Below, in pieces: positions 25,456 through 34,998 of a stretch of 64,000 bases of DNA. Each line of letters opens with the position of its first letter. Within the stretch, counting starts at the first letter, position 1. Below the pieces are notes generated by a model. The model was given only the letters and a program-made list of their open reading frames with translations. It was not told where the DNA came from and searched no databases. Source of the stretch: JACCZZ01 sp044227805 (lineage in GTDB: Bacteria; Bacteroidota; Bacteroidia; Chitinophagales; UBA10324); the NCBI GenBank assembly GCA_044227805.1, contig JBGAWA010000005.1:1-64000 (forward strand). Direction: 5' to 3'. A program made the translations under genes and the position numbers.

Positions 25456-25507
25456 CAGCTGCAATGGTGCGATAGCGCCACACAATTGTCTCATTCTATA
25501 ACTTCTG

Positions 25508-26614
25508 ATGCGTGTACCTTTCCAAAATCTGACATTATCGTTACGCCCGATGGCCGGAGAGATTAACGCCGCCATGCAGACAACAATTGAAAGCGGCTGG
25601 TATATCCTTGGAAAACAGGTCAGCCGTTTTGAGCAGGAGTATGCTTCCTTTACCGGCGCTGGCTATTGCGTTGGAGTCAGTAATGGCCTTGATGCCCTTC
25701 ATCTGTGTTTGCTGGCGCTGGAAATCGGTGATGGTGATGAGGTAATTGTACCGTCCAATACTTATATCGCTACACTGCTGGCAGTATCTCAGGCTCATGC
25801 GAGGCCTGTGCTGGTTGAGCCGGAACTCGACACCTATAATATAGATCCACTCAAAATCGAAGAAAAAATAACACCGCGCACGCGGGCTATTATGCCGGTG
25901 CACCTCTATGGCCGTTCCTGCGATATGGATGCAATTGTTGCCCTGGCAAGGAAGCACCGTTTGTACATCATCGAAGACAATGCACAGGCACATGGAGCCC
26001 GACACCATGGCCGGATGACCGGTTCTTTTGGTGATGTGAACGCGACAAGTTTCTATCCTACAAAAAATCTCGGCGCTCTGGGTGATGCCGGCGCCGTTAC
26101 CACTCCATCTGAAGAGCTGGCTAACCGCATCCGGCTGCTGCGTAATTATGGGTCTGAAAAAAAATACATTAACACGGTTATCGGCTACAATAACCGGATG
26201 GATGAGCTGCAGGCCGCTATGCTGCTGGTGCGATTACGGCACTTGGAGCAAGACAACACCGAAAGAAACAGTATCGCGGCCTCGTATTTTGATCAGCTAA
26301 AAAATGTGCCTGCCATCATCCTGCCGGCAGACAGTGCTGAAGGCGCCAACGTCTTTCATCTTTTTGTGATCCGAACGGAAAAGAGGGACGCTTTGCAAAA
26401 ATACCTGCTGGAAAAAAATATTGAAACTATTGTACATTATCCGGTTCCGCCACACCTCCAAAAAGCATATGCTCACCTTGGCTACAAAAAAGGTGACTTC
26501 CCCATGAGCGAAAAAATCGCCGGCACCTGCCTCAGCCTTCCGCTTTATCCGGGCCTCGGCGAGGAGGCAATAGCTTATATTTGTGAAAGTATTCACCAGT
26601 TTTTTGATGCCTGA
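25508..26614 (+). CDS. DegT/DnrJ/EryC1-family sugar aminotransferase (FdtB-like)
   Basis: 368-residue PLP-dependent sugar aminotransferase of fold type I. The PLP lysine is K186 in SFYPTKNLGALGDAG. Other family motifs are GVSNGLDALHLCLLAL, EVIVPSNTYIATLLAVSQ, IMPVHLYGRSCDMDAI and IIEDNAQAHGA (aspartate to the pyridine nitrogen). With the FdtA-type isomerase just upstream, the likeliest product is a dTDP-3-amino-3,6-dideoxyhexose of the Fuc3N/Qui3N kind. Which epimer is made cannot be told. The following glycosyltransferase overlaps its stop by 8 bp. Confidence 0.92.
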   Translation: MRVPFQNLTLSLRPMAGEINAAMQTTIESGWYILGKQVSRFEQEYASFTGAGYCVGVSNGLDALHLCLLALEIGDGDEVIVPSNTYIATLLAVSQAHARPVLVEPELDTYNIDPLKIEEKITPRTRAIMPVHLYGRSCDMDAIVALARKHRLYIIEDNAQAHGARHHGRMTGSFGDVNATSFYPTKNLGALGDAGAVTTPSEELANRIRLLRNYGSEKKYINTVIGYNNRMDELQAAMLLVRLRHLEQDNTERNSIAASYFDQLKNVPAIILPADSAEGANVFHLFVIRTEKRDALQKYLLEKNIETIVHYPVPPHLQKAYAHLGYKKGDFPMSEKIAGTCLSLPLYPGLGEEAIAYICESIHQFFDA

Positions 26615-27617
26615 TCAATTGCCCGTTGTAACTGTCTGCACGCTGATCTATAATTCGGGGCACTGGGTTATTGAAGCATTAAAATCCGTTCAGGCACAGT
26701 CATACGAAAAAACATCCATTCAAAATATCGTCATCGATGATGGATCGGCTGACAATTCCGCCGACCTGGTATCGGAATGGATCCGGCTAAATAATTTTCA
26801 ATGCCTCTTTATCAGGCATGGGGTTAATCAGGGCATTTGCAAAAGCCTGAATGAAGCACTGCGTCATACGACCGGCAAATATTTTACCTCACTGGGCGAC
26901 GACCTCTGGAAAGCGAACCGGCTTGCCACGATGGTGTCGGTATTTGAAAAACTACCAGACGACTTTGCGTTAATTCATACACCGGTTGATTTCTGTGATG
27001 AAAGCGGCAACGTAACCCGGTACAACTATCAGCGAAAGAACCGTGTAAGGGAAGGAACTGTATTTACCGAAATAGTGGCGAATGGCAGCATGGTTATACC
27101 ACCATCCGCCATTTATAAAACAGCCTGCATCCGGAAAGCAGGTGGTTATAATGAAGAAATGGTGTTTGAAGATCTTGATATGATGCTAAAGCTTTCCTTT
27201 CTGTATAAGTTTAAATGGTTACCCGAAGCGCTGACCGTTTACCGGATACAAAACAAAAACAGCAGCAGTAATACTGATTTTTTTATCAAGGAAGGTGCGT
27301 TCACCTTACCGCTCTATTATATCCAGAGCACTTCCCCATTTATCGGCAGAGAAAAAAAAATCGACAGGATCATCCTAAAAAACCAGGCCGCGGCGAAACG
27401 GGCGTATCATTTATCGAAAGACAAGAAAGATATCGGGCCTGTCAACATTTTTTATTATGCGGTATTTGACTCTTATGTACTTGATTTCTTGCGGGAAGAA
27501 AGGCTCCTGATGCGGTACTTGTTGCAGCTGACAAAACTATTCCTGTTCAGGAAGAGAGCAGGTTATTCCATCAGAGACATTGCTTACCTGTTCAGGATAT
27601 ATTTCAATACAGGATGA
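26607..27617 (+). CDS. Family 2 glycosyltransferase
   Basis: 336 residues from the ATG at 26607 (an upstream GTG at 26583 would add eight). GT-A fold, GT2: VVTVCTLIYNSGHWVIEALK at the N-terminus, the nucleotide-binding VIDDGSADNSADLV, the metal-binding acidic motif SLGDDLWKANRL, and the catalytic-base region MVFEDLDMMLKLS. Cytoplasmic, acting on an undecaprenyl-linked glycan. Last gene of the run from 22470; a decayed repeat follows, and the next gene is on the other strand. Confidence 0.93.
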   Translation: MPDQLPVVTVCTLIYNSGHWVIEALKSVQAQSYEKTSIQNIVIDDGSADNSADLVSEWIRLNNFQCLFIRHGVNQGICKSLNEALRHTTGKYFTSLGDDLWKANRLATMVSVFEKLPDDFALIHTPVDFCDESGNVTRYNYQRKNRVREGTVFTEIVANGSMVIPPSAIYKTACIRKAGGYNEEMVFEDLDMMLKLSFLYKFKWLPEALTVYRIQNKNSSSNTDFFIKEGAFTLPLYYIQSTSPFIGREKKIDRIILKNQAAAKRAYHLSKDKKDIGPVNIFYYAVFDSYVLDFLREERLLMRYLLQLTKLFLFRKRAGYSIRDIAYLFRIYFNTG

Positions 27618-27644
27618 TGGTTGATGGTTATCGTTGCCAGCCCG

Positions 27645-27795
27645 TGATTGATTTGCAGTTCAAAAACAGCAGCAGGTTAACTACTACGTTGTGCTGCTTT
27701 GTGTTTGTAAAACATTTTCATTTATGAAAAAAATGAACGAACCCGTAGCTGCGCTACGTCGAACCCGCATTACTCTATTGAAAAATCAGGGCTAA
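27645..27795 (+). repeat. Tri-hairpin repeat, decayed copy (G)
   Basis: Left module gatttgcagttcaaaaacag, a remnant of hairpin 1, a central gtttgtaaaacattttcatt and a right end attgaaaaatcagggctaat follow the order of the repeat described at 14289. The long stem survives only as a weak match (about 27690-27765). It lies 3' of the GT2 gene and in its direction, between convergent genes. Confidence 0.65.
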
Positions 27796-27812
27796 TAAAA
27801 ATTTACAGGGCA

Positions 27813-28940
27813 TTAGTGCTTGCCGATGAAGGCAGTACGCTGTGAGTCAGTATAAAAGACATCGGCATCAGGCCACCAGGCAGGATCTTCCAGTCCTGAA
27901 ATATAATCCAGGGTGTACTTATCCGCTTCATTTTTCAGCACTCGTAAAAATGGCTTGTTATCGCGATACAGCACGATATACGGTGACTGGAAAACTATAC
28001 CCGTGTTGGTTATTTCATCTTCATAAGCCTTGTTTACCCGCTCGCACATGACCGCTATCAGCCGTGCCATACGAAACTCAATCACCTCATCATTGGCTGA
28101 CTGAAAGACATGTCGTATCCATTTGCTTTCAAACGTCGCAAAATCCATGGGCTGTCGCTGCTTATTAGCATACTCACGGTAGTCGAGGTAACAAGTGCGG
28201 TAGAAAATTCTCCTGTTTGATTTGCAAAAATTTGCATGCAGCAGCCCAACTGCTTTCTTCCGTTGCAACCGGTAGTAGATCGGAATGCGCGCATGTTCAA
28301 TCCGTCCAAAAAATTCTTCATAGCGGATATCACTTTCAAATGACCGCAGGTAGTATTCACCCGGCCGGATGAAGCGTACATATTTGTTACCATGCTGCTC
28401 ATCACCAAAAAGCTCGATCAGTTGCAGCGAAACAGCTCCCGGCCTGCCGCTTTTTAAAATACCTTTTCCAAGCTGCTTAAATGCCGGCAGCAAAATAAAA
28501 TCACCATCACCACGGAAAAACCATGTTCGCGTTACATAGTCGAGACAAAGCTGGCGGCACTCGCTGAGATTCAGATCAGGTCGTTGAAGCACGGTGATAT
28601 CCATGTTACCGCCATGCTGTTCCTTAAATCGAAGCATCTTATCAAACGTATCATCTGACGAGCCGTTGTCAACGGCTACGAGCTGATCTGCAAAACCAAT
28701 AACGCTTTGCAGGCATGCATCAATTGTAAAGGCCTCATCCCTTGCCACGAGACAAAATGCGATACCGTCCTTCAGGGTAAGCCCGTTCTTTGATCTTTGT
28801 TTTGCTTTGTGTTGGAATTTATAGTAAAGGCAGAAGCTGAGCCATGATATAACAGGCCGGAGCAAAACATACCGTATAAATGAAACGGTTATGGCCACCC
28901 GTTTCAACCAGTCCTTAGTTTCAAACCTGACATGCAACAT
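27813..28940 (-). CDS. Family 2 glycosyltransferase (WaaE/KdtX-like)
   Basis: 375 residues. A hydrophobic stretch at residues about 20-40 (FIRYVLLRPVISWLSFCLYY) may attach it to the membrane. The GT2 domain begins IAFCLVARDEAFTIDACLQS, with the nucleotide-binding AVDNGSSDDTFDKM and the metal site FRGDGDFILL. It resembles GT2 enzymes of lipopolysaccharide core and O-antigen synthesis. It is one of three genes in the glycan locus (with 31285 and 36818) on the minus strand. Decayed repeat pieces lie on both sides. Confidence 0.88.
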   Translation of the reverse strand: MLHVRFETKDWLKRVAITVSFIRYVLLRPVISWLSFCLYYKFQHKAKQRSKNGLTLKDGIAFCLVARDEAFTIDACLQSVIGFADQLVAVDNGSSDDTFDKMLRFKEQHGGNMDITVLQRPDLNLSECRQLCLDYVTRTWFFRGDGDFILLPAFKQLGKGILKSGRPGAVSLQLIELFGDEQHGNKYVRFIRPGEYYLRSFESDIRYEEFFGRIEHARIPIYYRLQRKKAVGLLHANFCKSNRRIFYRTCYLDYREYANKQRQPMDFATFESKWIRHVFQSANDEVIEFRMARLIAVMCERVNKAYEDEITNTGIVFQSPYIVLYRDNKPFLRVLKNEADKYTLDYISGLEDPAWWPDADVFYTDSQRTAFIGKH

Positions 28941-28977
28941 GCTTCAAAGATTGGAATTACTGCTTACAACCGCATTG

Positions 28978-29055
28978 AACCGGGTAAAACAGCAACGGGT
29001 TTAACGGCAACATGGTATTGCTGCTTTTTGTAATGGAAAAAATCAGGGTTAAACA
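28978..29055 (+). repeat. Tri-hairpin repeat, internally deleted remnant (I)
   Basis: gggtaaaacagcaacgggtt followed by taacggcaac gives the left module and hairpin-1 region. tggaaaaaatcagggttaaa gives the right end. The long central stem is missing. It lies between divergent glycosyltransferase genes, so no gene is in sense upstream of it. Confidence 0.4.
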
Positions 29056-29110
29056 TCGCAATAATAGCAGGCAATAAAAATCATTCTTGCAAATTGTGCA
29101 AATTTGTAAC

Positions 29111-30280
29111 ATGCAAAAAATCAGGGTGGCGCATGTTATTTACAACCTGCAGCGTGGCGGAGCGGAAAGACTTACCCTGGATATTTGCCATGAATTGAAT
29201 AAAAGAGAAACCGTTGAATCACTGCTGATAGTTTTTGATGATCAAAATGATTTTCCTGAAATAAGTGAGGGGCTTACTATTATTAAATGCAGCAGCAGTG
29301 TCTACCTGAAATTTCCATGGAAAGTGATGAGCGACCTGGAAAACTGGAACCACCTGATGACGCAGTATGAGCCGGACATCATTCATTCTCATCTTTTCTA
29401 TGCGGATTGGGTCAGCAGGGAAAACCTGTATAATGACAAAGCATACTTTTCGCACATTCATGGAATTACGACACAGTATGAACGGATGCCCTACCGGAAG
29501 TGGCTGAGCCGCGAGCATGCCATCCGGCTGATCACCGGAACGCATATTCAGAAAAAATACAAAGCCTGCCATAATCAGTTTATTGCCAATTCACAGGCTA
29601 CCCTGCAATACCTGTTCAGCACATTACAATGTCATCCCAACGATGTGCACCTGCTGCCGAATGCTGTCGACCGGTTAAGATTCAGCAGGAAAAAAAACGA
29701 CTTTTCACAGCGACTGATCAGACTGGTGAGTACCGGCACCTTAAATGAAAACAAGAACCATGCATTCCTCCTTTCAGTAGTTAAGCAATTATTGGCCAAA
29801 GGAAGACAGGTAAGACTTGATATCCTCGGTGACGGTCCTTTGTTTAGGCCGCTGGAGAAGCAAATAAGATCATACAACCTTGAAAATATCGTTCATCTGC
29901 ATGGTATGACGCAGCATGTCGAGTACTTTTTACAAAACGGAGATGTATATGTTCACGCTTCCGTCAAAGAATCATTCGGGCTTGCACTGGCGGAAGCGCT
30001 TTCGGTAGGACTGCCCGTCGTCAGTCTCGATGCCAAAGGCAACCGTGACATAGTGGAGGAAGGCAGCAATGGATTCCTGGTAAGCAGTCATGACCCGGAA
30101 ATATTTGCCGATAAAATTCTAGCCGTTGTAAAGGATGAAAACACATACATTGAGTTTTCAAACCGGGCGTTTGAAAGCGCCGGGAAATATGAAATCACAC
30201 AATATGCCGATAACCTGGAAAGGTTATACAGGAAGGAGTTGAAGTTTAGAAGACAAGATCGTGAAGGGCACTTCAATTAA
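29111..30280 (+). CDS. GT-B glycosyltransferase (family 4-like)
   Basis: 389 residues from the ATG at 29111 (a TTG at 29087 would add eight). The N-terminal domain begins KIRVAHVIYNLQRGGAERLT. The C-terminal GT4 domain carries RLVSTGTLNENKNHAFLLSV, VHLHGMTQHVEYFLQNGDVY and the E-x7-E signature in ESFGLALAEALSVGLPVVSL. Retaining glycosyltransferase acting on a lipid-linked sugar in the cytoplasm; donor and acceptor unknown. It starts the plus-strand group after two divergently read genes. Confidence 0.93.
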   Translation: MQKIRVAHVIYNLQRGGAERLTLDICHELNKRETVESLLIVFDDQNDFPEISEGLTIIKCSSSVYLKFPWKVMSDLENWNHLMTQYEPDIIHSHLFYADWVSRENLYNDKAYFSHIHGITTQYERMPYRKWLSREHAIRLITGTHIQKKYKACHNQFIANSQATLQYLFSTLQCHPNDVHLLPNAVDRLRFSRKKNDFSQRLIRLVSTGTLNENKNHAFLLSVVKQLLAKGRQVRLDILGDGPLFRPLEKQIRSYNLENIVHLHGMTQHVEYFLQNGDVYVHASVKESFGLALAEALSVGLPVVSLDAKGNRDIVEEGSNGFLVSSHDPEIFADKILAVVKDENTYIEFSNRAFESAGKYEITQYADNLERLYRKELKFRRQDREGHFN

Positions 30281-30377
30281 TGAATGCGGCTGAGGAGCCG
30301 CCATCCATCACAAAAAATAACAGCTCAGGATTAACCAACATCAACAAAAAAAACTGGAACAATCTGAAACATATCAA

Positions 30378-31295
30378 TTGCCTGTATGGCAAGTTCCGCT
30401 CTTTCATCAGCCCTTTTGGCTGGATGCAGTAGCGCCGGGTGCATGGCATGCTGTGGAGATAAAAGAAGATGGCAAACTGGTTGCCTCCTCGCCGTATGTA
30501 TGGAAGAAGAGTTGGCTCGGCACAGAGCTTATTATGCCAAAACTCACACAGTTTCTCGGACCCAATCTTCTTCTCCCACAGGGTGACTACAGGGAAACGC
30601 TTGCTAAAGAAATGCAGCTGCTTGAAGAAATCCTCCGGCAGTTACCGGCCCATGACTCCTTTTTACAGCGGTGGCATTATAGGTTTCAGAACTGGCTCCC
30701 GTTTTATTGGCAAGGCTACCATCAAACAACGAGATATACCTATGTGCTGCACGACCTTGCTCATCCTCACAAACTGTTTACACAGTTTAGCGATAAGGTG
30801 AAAAGAGAAATAAATAAATCAGAAAAGCAATTTATTGTGAAACGGAGCAATGAGGTGCAGGCTTTCTATGAGCTGCTTGCTCAGAATTTTAGAAGCAAAG
30901 CGATGGATATCCCGTTTGACGCGGCATTGCTTCAAAGGATTTATGAAGCCTGCATAAAGCATCATGCCGGCGATATCTGGTTATCCAAAAATGCCGACGG
31001 AATTGTTGCCGGAGGAATATTGGTGGCCTGGGATACTGAAACAGCCTATTACATTATTGGCGGAAAGAACAATGTTTTTGGTAATGCCGGTGTCATGAGT
31101 CATCTTTTCTGGAACTGCTTCAATGACATACATACGACCGTGAAGCGATTCGATTTCGAGGGATCAATGATCAAAGGAGTAGAAAATTATTTCCGTTCAT
31201 TCGGCGCGGTGCAGCAGGGCTTTTTTGAAGTGTCAAAAATCAGCTCCGTGTTGCAATCGCTAAAATCCGGGTTGCGCCAACAGTTCAGGAGGTAA
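30378..31295 (+). CDS. FemAB-like GNAT-fold protein, no ATG start
   Basis: About 305 residues of the FemAB/BioF2-like acyltransferase group: YVWKKSWLGTELIMPKLTQF, FLGPNLLLP, TTRYTYVLHDLAHPHKLF, FSDKVKREINKSEKQFIV (basic, RNA/CoA-type loop), then GIVAGGILVAWDTETAYYII and FDFEGSMIKGVENYFRSFGA. No ATG exists upstream in this frame. It is open back to 30321, with TTG at 30378, CTG at 30354 and ATT at 30330 as possible starts, so the real N-terminus is unsure. The 3' end overlaps the convergent glycosyltransferase gene by 11 bp. It may transfer an acyl or aminoacyl group onto the glycan. Confidence 0.78.
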   Translation: MPVWQVPLFHQPFWLDAVAPGAWHAVEIKEDGKLVASSPYVWKKSWLGTELIMPKLTQFLGPNLLLPQGDYRETLAKEMQLLEEILRQLPAHDSFLQRWHYRFQNWLPFYWQGYHQTTRYTYVLHDLAHPHKLFTQFSDKVKREINKSEKQFIVKRSNEVQAFYELLAQNFRSKAMDIPFDAALLQRIYEACIKHHAGDIWLSKNADGIVAGGILVAWDTETAYYIIGGKNNVFGNAGVMSHLFWNCFNDIHTTVKRFDFEGSMIKGVENYFRSFGAVQQGFFEVSKISSVLQSLKSGLRQQFRR

Positions 31296-32562
31296 CCGGT
31301 AACATCAGCAGTTCTTGCACAAATTCAGGATAATTCACGCCAGCATTGTATTCTTGCTTCCAGGACGCATACGCATGCCTTCTGAATTCCATGATCTCCG
31401 CTTCGCTCCTCGCATGGAATTTTTCCAATGCAGTCGCCACTTCGCCGGGCGATGGATGGGGCGTCAATAAGATCCCGTTGAAGCCATCCTTGACAATTTC
31501 CGGAACGCCGCCCACTGCTGTTGCCATCACCGGAATGCCGGCCGACATACACTCCATCATACTCACCGGCACACCTTCCAGCGCACTCAGGTTGATCAGC
31601 AGGTCAAATACTGTTGATGCATAGAGCTCCGCAAGCTGGCTGTGATTGAGATTTCCGGTAAACTGAAGATGAACAGCGGGGTTGGTGGCGATCAATGAAG
31701 CCACGATTTTTTCATAACGACTTTGATCATGCATGGCTGTTCCCACATGCTTCCACTGTACTTCCAGTCCTGAAACAGCTGCCAGTGATTTCGCCAGCAG
31801 CTCAATCCTTTTGATGGAATAGTTATAGCCGATGCTCACGATCCGGATGCAGGCCGCCAGCTTTGAATAGGGAGCGCCTGGCATTTCAAAACAACCGAGC
31901 CTTGAAATCCGGCAGCGGTCAAAGTTCAAGGCAGGAAAACGCCGCCGGATATAGTTCAGTCCAAAAGAAGAGATAAAAAAAATTTGATTCAGCGTGTCGA
32001 ATTTGATTTTTTGAAACGGGATATAATTCATCGCATGCCGCTCATCATAAATTTCAAAAGCATGTGCACGTGAAAAAACCCGTATAGCCGGATACCTGTT
32101 CTTCAGTAAGGCAAGGGCAACAGCGGAAAGATCGTTCCAATAAGAATAAAGGTGAATGGTATAGCCTTTGGCTGCATATTGCTTTACCACAGGAGCCAGC
32201 TTTTTTTCCAGGTCTGTTGCGATCAGCAACGACCCAAACATGTTGCGCAACATGGCCATGGCAGGCCATCGATTAAAATTTGTTTTGACAAATTTCACTT
32301 CTTGCCGAAGCACTTTCCAGTCCAGCTGTATCAGAGCTTTCCATTTTGACGCCCATGATATCCTGAACGGGATAGCCATGATTTTTACATGCTGCGGCAA
32401 TAACCGTGTTTGCTGTTTGACGGCCGAGCGCGGAACGACAATGATCTCCGCAGCCATTTCACTGAGCACCTTTAGCTCATCTTCAAAGTGATCATCGCCA
32501 ATATCGAAAGGAAAAGAGTGTGTAATGCAGATAAGCACAGCAGGTGCAATGGCTTCAGGCAT
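31285..32562 (-). CDS. GT-B glycosyltransferase (family 4-like)
   Basis: 425 residues. The N-terminus PAVLICITHSFPFDIGDDHF is the donor-fold first strand. The C-terminal GT4 domain has IRIVSIGYNYSIKRIELLAK, LQFTGNLNHSQLAELYASTV and the signature ALEGVPVSMMECMSAGIPVM with both glutamates, followed by GGVPEIVKDGFNG. It probably adds a sugar to the exported polysaccharide. It is transcribed against its neighbours; its 3' end overlaps that of the FemAB-like gene by 11 bp, and its promoter faces that of the gene at 32686. Confidence 0.93.
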   Translation of the reverse strand: MPEAIAPAVLICITHSFPFDIGDDHFEDELKVLSEMAAEIIVVPRSAVKQQTRLLPQHVKIMAIPFRISWASKWKALIQLDWKVLRQEVKFVKTNFNRWPAMAMLRNMFGSLLIATDLEKKLAPVVKQYAAKGYTIHLYSYWNDLSAVALALLKNRYPAIRVFSRAHAFEIYDERHAMNYIPFQKIKFDTLNQIFFISSFGLNYIRRRFPALNFDRCRISRLGCFEMPGAPYSKLAACIRIVSIGYNYSIKRIELLAKSLAAVSGLEVQWKHVGTAMHDQSRYEKIVASLIATNPAVHLQFTGNLNHSQLAELYASTVFDLLINLSALEGVPVSMMECMSAGIPVMATAVGGVPEIVKDGFNGILLTPHPSPGEVATALEKFHARSEAEIMEFRRHAYASWKQEYNAGVNYPEFVQELLMLPVTS

Positions 32563-32685
32563 GGCAGGGTTGTGAGAAAAGCGATAACGGAACGATGGAA
32601 AAAGCGTGCGTAATTTTACTCAAGTTTCAACTATCTTTCACGAAATTCTTGATGGGAGCATAGCAGCCGGTAATTGGTAAGCATC

Positions 32686-34008
32686 ATGGGCAAACAGAAA
32701 GTACTGATCCTCTCTTATTTCTTTTTTCCCTGCAATCTTCCCGGAGCACATCGCACCTTTTCATGGGCCCGCCATCTTCATGACTTCGATTTATGGCCAG
32801 TTGTCGTCACACGCAACTGGGACCGGCCATTAAAAAACAGGAATGACCTTTTCATGCCTACGGGAACTTCTGTAGTATATAAACAGGAAGACGGATATGA
32901 AGTGTATTACCTCCCGTTCAAAGGCGGTATCCGCGATATGGTACTCAACCGGTTTGGTGAAAACAGAATGGTATTGCTCAGAAAAACATTGACTTTCATT
33001 GAGCTGATAGCGCAGAATTTTACGATTCGCCTGCTTGCCTACCGTAATTTTTACACGTTTGCGAAGGAGTTAATCAGAAAAGATCCTTCCATAAAAATTA
33101 TTGTCACTTCCGCCATGCCATTTGGCTTGTTCAGTATTTGTCATAAGCTGAATAAGGCAACCGGCATTCCATGGATTGCTGATTACCGCGATGACTGGAA
33201 TACGACATCCTGGACATCCAACTATACTATTGCCAGCCACATCACGGGCAAAAAATCCATGGCAGACCGTATCCTGTCTTTCTTTGAAAGCAGGAGTGAG
33301 AAAAGGTGGCTATCGTCGGCGAGCATGGTGACTACTGTTTCGCGGTATTTCGTTGATAAAATTTCCAACTATGTATTACGGCCGGCCAGGGTCATTTACA
33401 ATGGTCACGATGTGGATCTGTCGAAACTGAAACCGGCCGTCCATAAAAAATTTACGATCACCTATATTGGAAATCTTTACTGGAAGCAGCCAATAGAAAT
33501 ATTTTTTGACGGCATAGCGAAAATGATGGAAGCGCTCCATATGAGTGACATAGAAATTATTTTCGCAGGCACCGCATATGATCTGCAGCAAGGTGACAGG
33601 ATCAAGAAATGCGCGGAGAGCAGGCATGTTCCGGTTACTGTTACCGGCTGGCTGAGTGAGCAGGAGGTGCTGGATATTGTCAACGCATCGCACCTGTTGC
33701 TGAGCATCGGTTATCATGGCGTGAAAGGGGTAATCCCCAGCAAAGTGTTTAACTACCTGGCTTTCCGGAAACCGGTCTTGCTTTGTCCTTCTGATTATGA
33801 TGAACTGGAGGATACCTTGAACCGGTCGGGCCTCGGCATCGTAGCTAACGATGCTGAAAGTTGCGGCAGAAAGGTGGCGGAAGTATACAACAACTATGTT
33901 TCCGGCTCTTCCTCCGTTCAGCCGGATGAGGCTGTTATCGAAAGCTTTTCGCGCCACAGCCAGGCAAAAAAACTGGCATCCATTATTCATGCAATTACGG
34001 GTTCCTGA
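32686..34008 (+). CDS. GT-B glycosyltransferase-like protein
   Basis: 440 residues from the ATG at 32686 (TTG at 32674 possible). It begins KVLILSYFFFPCNLPGAHRT. IVTSAMPFGLFSICHKLNKA, then WIADYRDDWNT, is the pattern of large GT4-like enzymes. The C-terminal part has FTITYIGNLYWKQPIEIFFD and, instead of the full E-x7-E signature, GVIPSKVFNYLAFRKPVLL, so the second half is diverged. First of a four-gene coupled run (stop TGA and next ATG adjacent). Confidence 0.85.
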   Translation: MGKQKVLILSYFFFPCNLPGAHRTFSWARHLHDFDLWPVVVTRNWDRPLKNRNDLFMPTGTSVVYKQEDGYEVYYLPFKGGIRDMVLNRFGENRMVLLRKTLTFIELIAQNFTIRLLAYRNFYTFAKELIRKDPSIKIIVTSAMPFGLFSICHKLNKATGIPWIADYRDDWNTTSWTSNYTIASHITGKKSMADRILSFFESRSEKRWLSSASMVTTVSRYFVDKISNYVLRPARVIYNGHDVDLSKLKPAVHKKFTITYIGNLYWKQPIEIFFDGIAKMMEALHMSDIEIIFAGTAYDLQQGDRIKKCAESRHVPVTVTGWLSEQEVLDIVNASHLLLSIGYHGVKGVIPSKVFNYLAFRKPVLLCPSDYDELEDTLNRSGLGIVANDAESCGRKVAEVYNNYVSGSSSVQPDEAVIESFSRHSQAKKLASIIHAITGS

Positions 34009-34998
34009 ATGGCAATGAAAAACATTCTTTCCCAGCTGTTAAGGAGTGGCGGAGTGGCGCATCTGCTACGGGTCAATAAAAAAGAAACCATTACGATCCT
34101 GTGCCTGCATCGCGTCAGCAATGAGTTGAATCATGTATGGGCACCGATGAAGGTGGACCTCTTCCGCAACCTCATGCTATATTGTAAAAAGCATTATGCG
34201 GTGATACTGCCTTCACAATGGAAGGAAAGAACATCTTCCCCCAAACTGATGATAACATTTGACGATGGCTTTCATGATTTCATGGAAAATGCAGTACCTA
34301 TCCTCGCAGAAAATAATTTATCGGCTGTTCACCATGTATTAATTTCATCCATGCTGGATAACCGTCCAAACTGGACTTACCGGCTTAACCTTGTTGTTGA
34401 AGACCATTTAAAAACCAGGCGGGAATTTTCGCTGTCGGAATTCATGATACCTTATACCATGACCGTAACGCAAAAAAATGCGCCGAAAGTTGCATTGGAT
34501 GCGATGCTCCTCCTGAAGGATCTTCCGATACAACAAACGGAAAAAATAGTTACGCAGCTGGAACAGGCCTGTATCGGCGATCTCTACTACCCAAAAATGA
34601 TGAGTGAAAGCGATGTCAGAAGTTGCGAAGCCGCCGGTATAGAGATCGGATCACATGGCTGGACACATGTTATTTTGCGCGCGGCGCTCGGCGCGGAAGT
34701 ATTAACGCATGAAATCAGCGAATCAAAAACAACACTTGAAAAAATACTGGGACATGAGGTGCAATGCTTTGCATTTCCCGCCGGGCAGTATGATAGCGAA
34801 GTGCTTCATTATGCAAGGCTGGCCGGCTACAAATATGTATTTTCGGCAGGCGATGCTTTTTTTCATCCGGAAGGGATGAATGCGAAGCCTGTATTATTTC
34901 CCAGGATTACTCCTTCCGCAGGCGGCATCAACATGAATGTGCTGAAAATGGAAGGATTTAACCGGATATTGAAAAAAAGACCGGCGGAACATGGATAA
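34009..34998 (+). CDS. Polysaccharide deacetylase-family (CE4) enzyme
   Basis: 329 residues. The NodB-homology domain starts with the first motif KLMITFDDGFHDFMENAVPI, in which the FDDG aspartates are catalytic base and metal ligand. The second motif is IGSHGWTHVIL, giving the H-x3-H zinc ligands, and the later CFAFPAGQYDSEVLHYARLA completes the site. An N-acetyl group on a sugar of the glycan, or of peptidoglycan, is the probable target; no signal peptide is seen. It starts directly at the stop of the glycosyltransferase gene and overlaps the next methyltransferase gene by 8 bp. Confidence 0.92.
   Translation: MAMKNILSQLLRSGGVAHLLRVNKKETITILCLHRVSNELNHVWAPMKVDLFRNLMLYCKKHYAVILPSQWKERTSSPKLMITFDDGFHDFMENAVPILAENNLSAVHHVLISSMLDNRPNWTYRLNLVVEDHLKTRREFSLSEFMIPYTMTVTQKNAPKVALDAMLLLKDLPIQQTEKIVTQLEQACIGDLYYPKMMSESDVRSCEAAGIEIGSHGWTHVILRAALGAEVLTHEISESKTTLEKILGHEVQCFAFPAGQYDSEVLHYARLAGYKYVFSAGDAFFHPEGMNAKPVLFPRITPSAGGINMNVLKMEGFNRILKKRPAEHG

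Noticed and set aside
33376..33990. A 204-residue minus-strand frame
   Set aside because: Antisense to the glycosyltransferase gene at 32686; no domain or signal.
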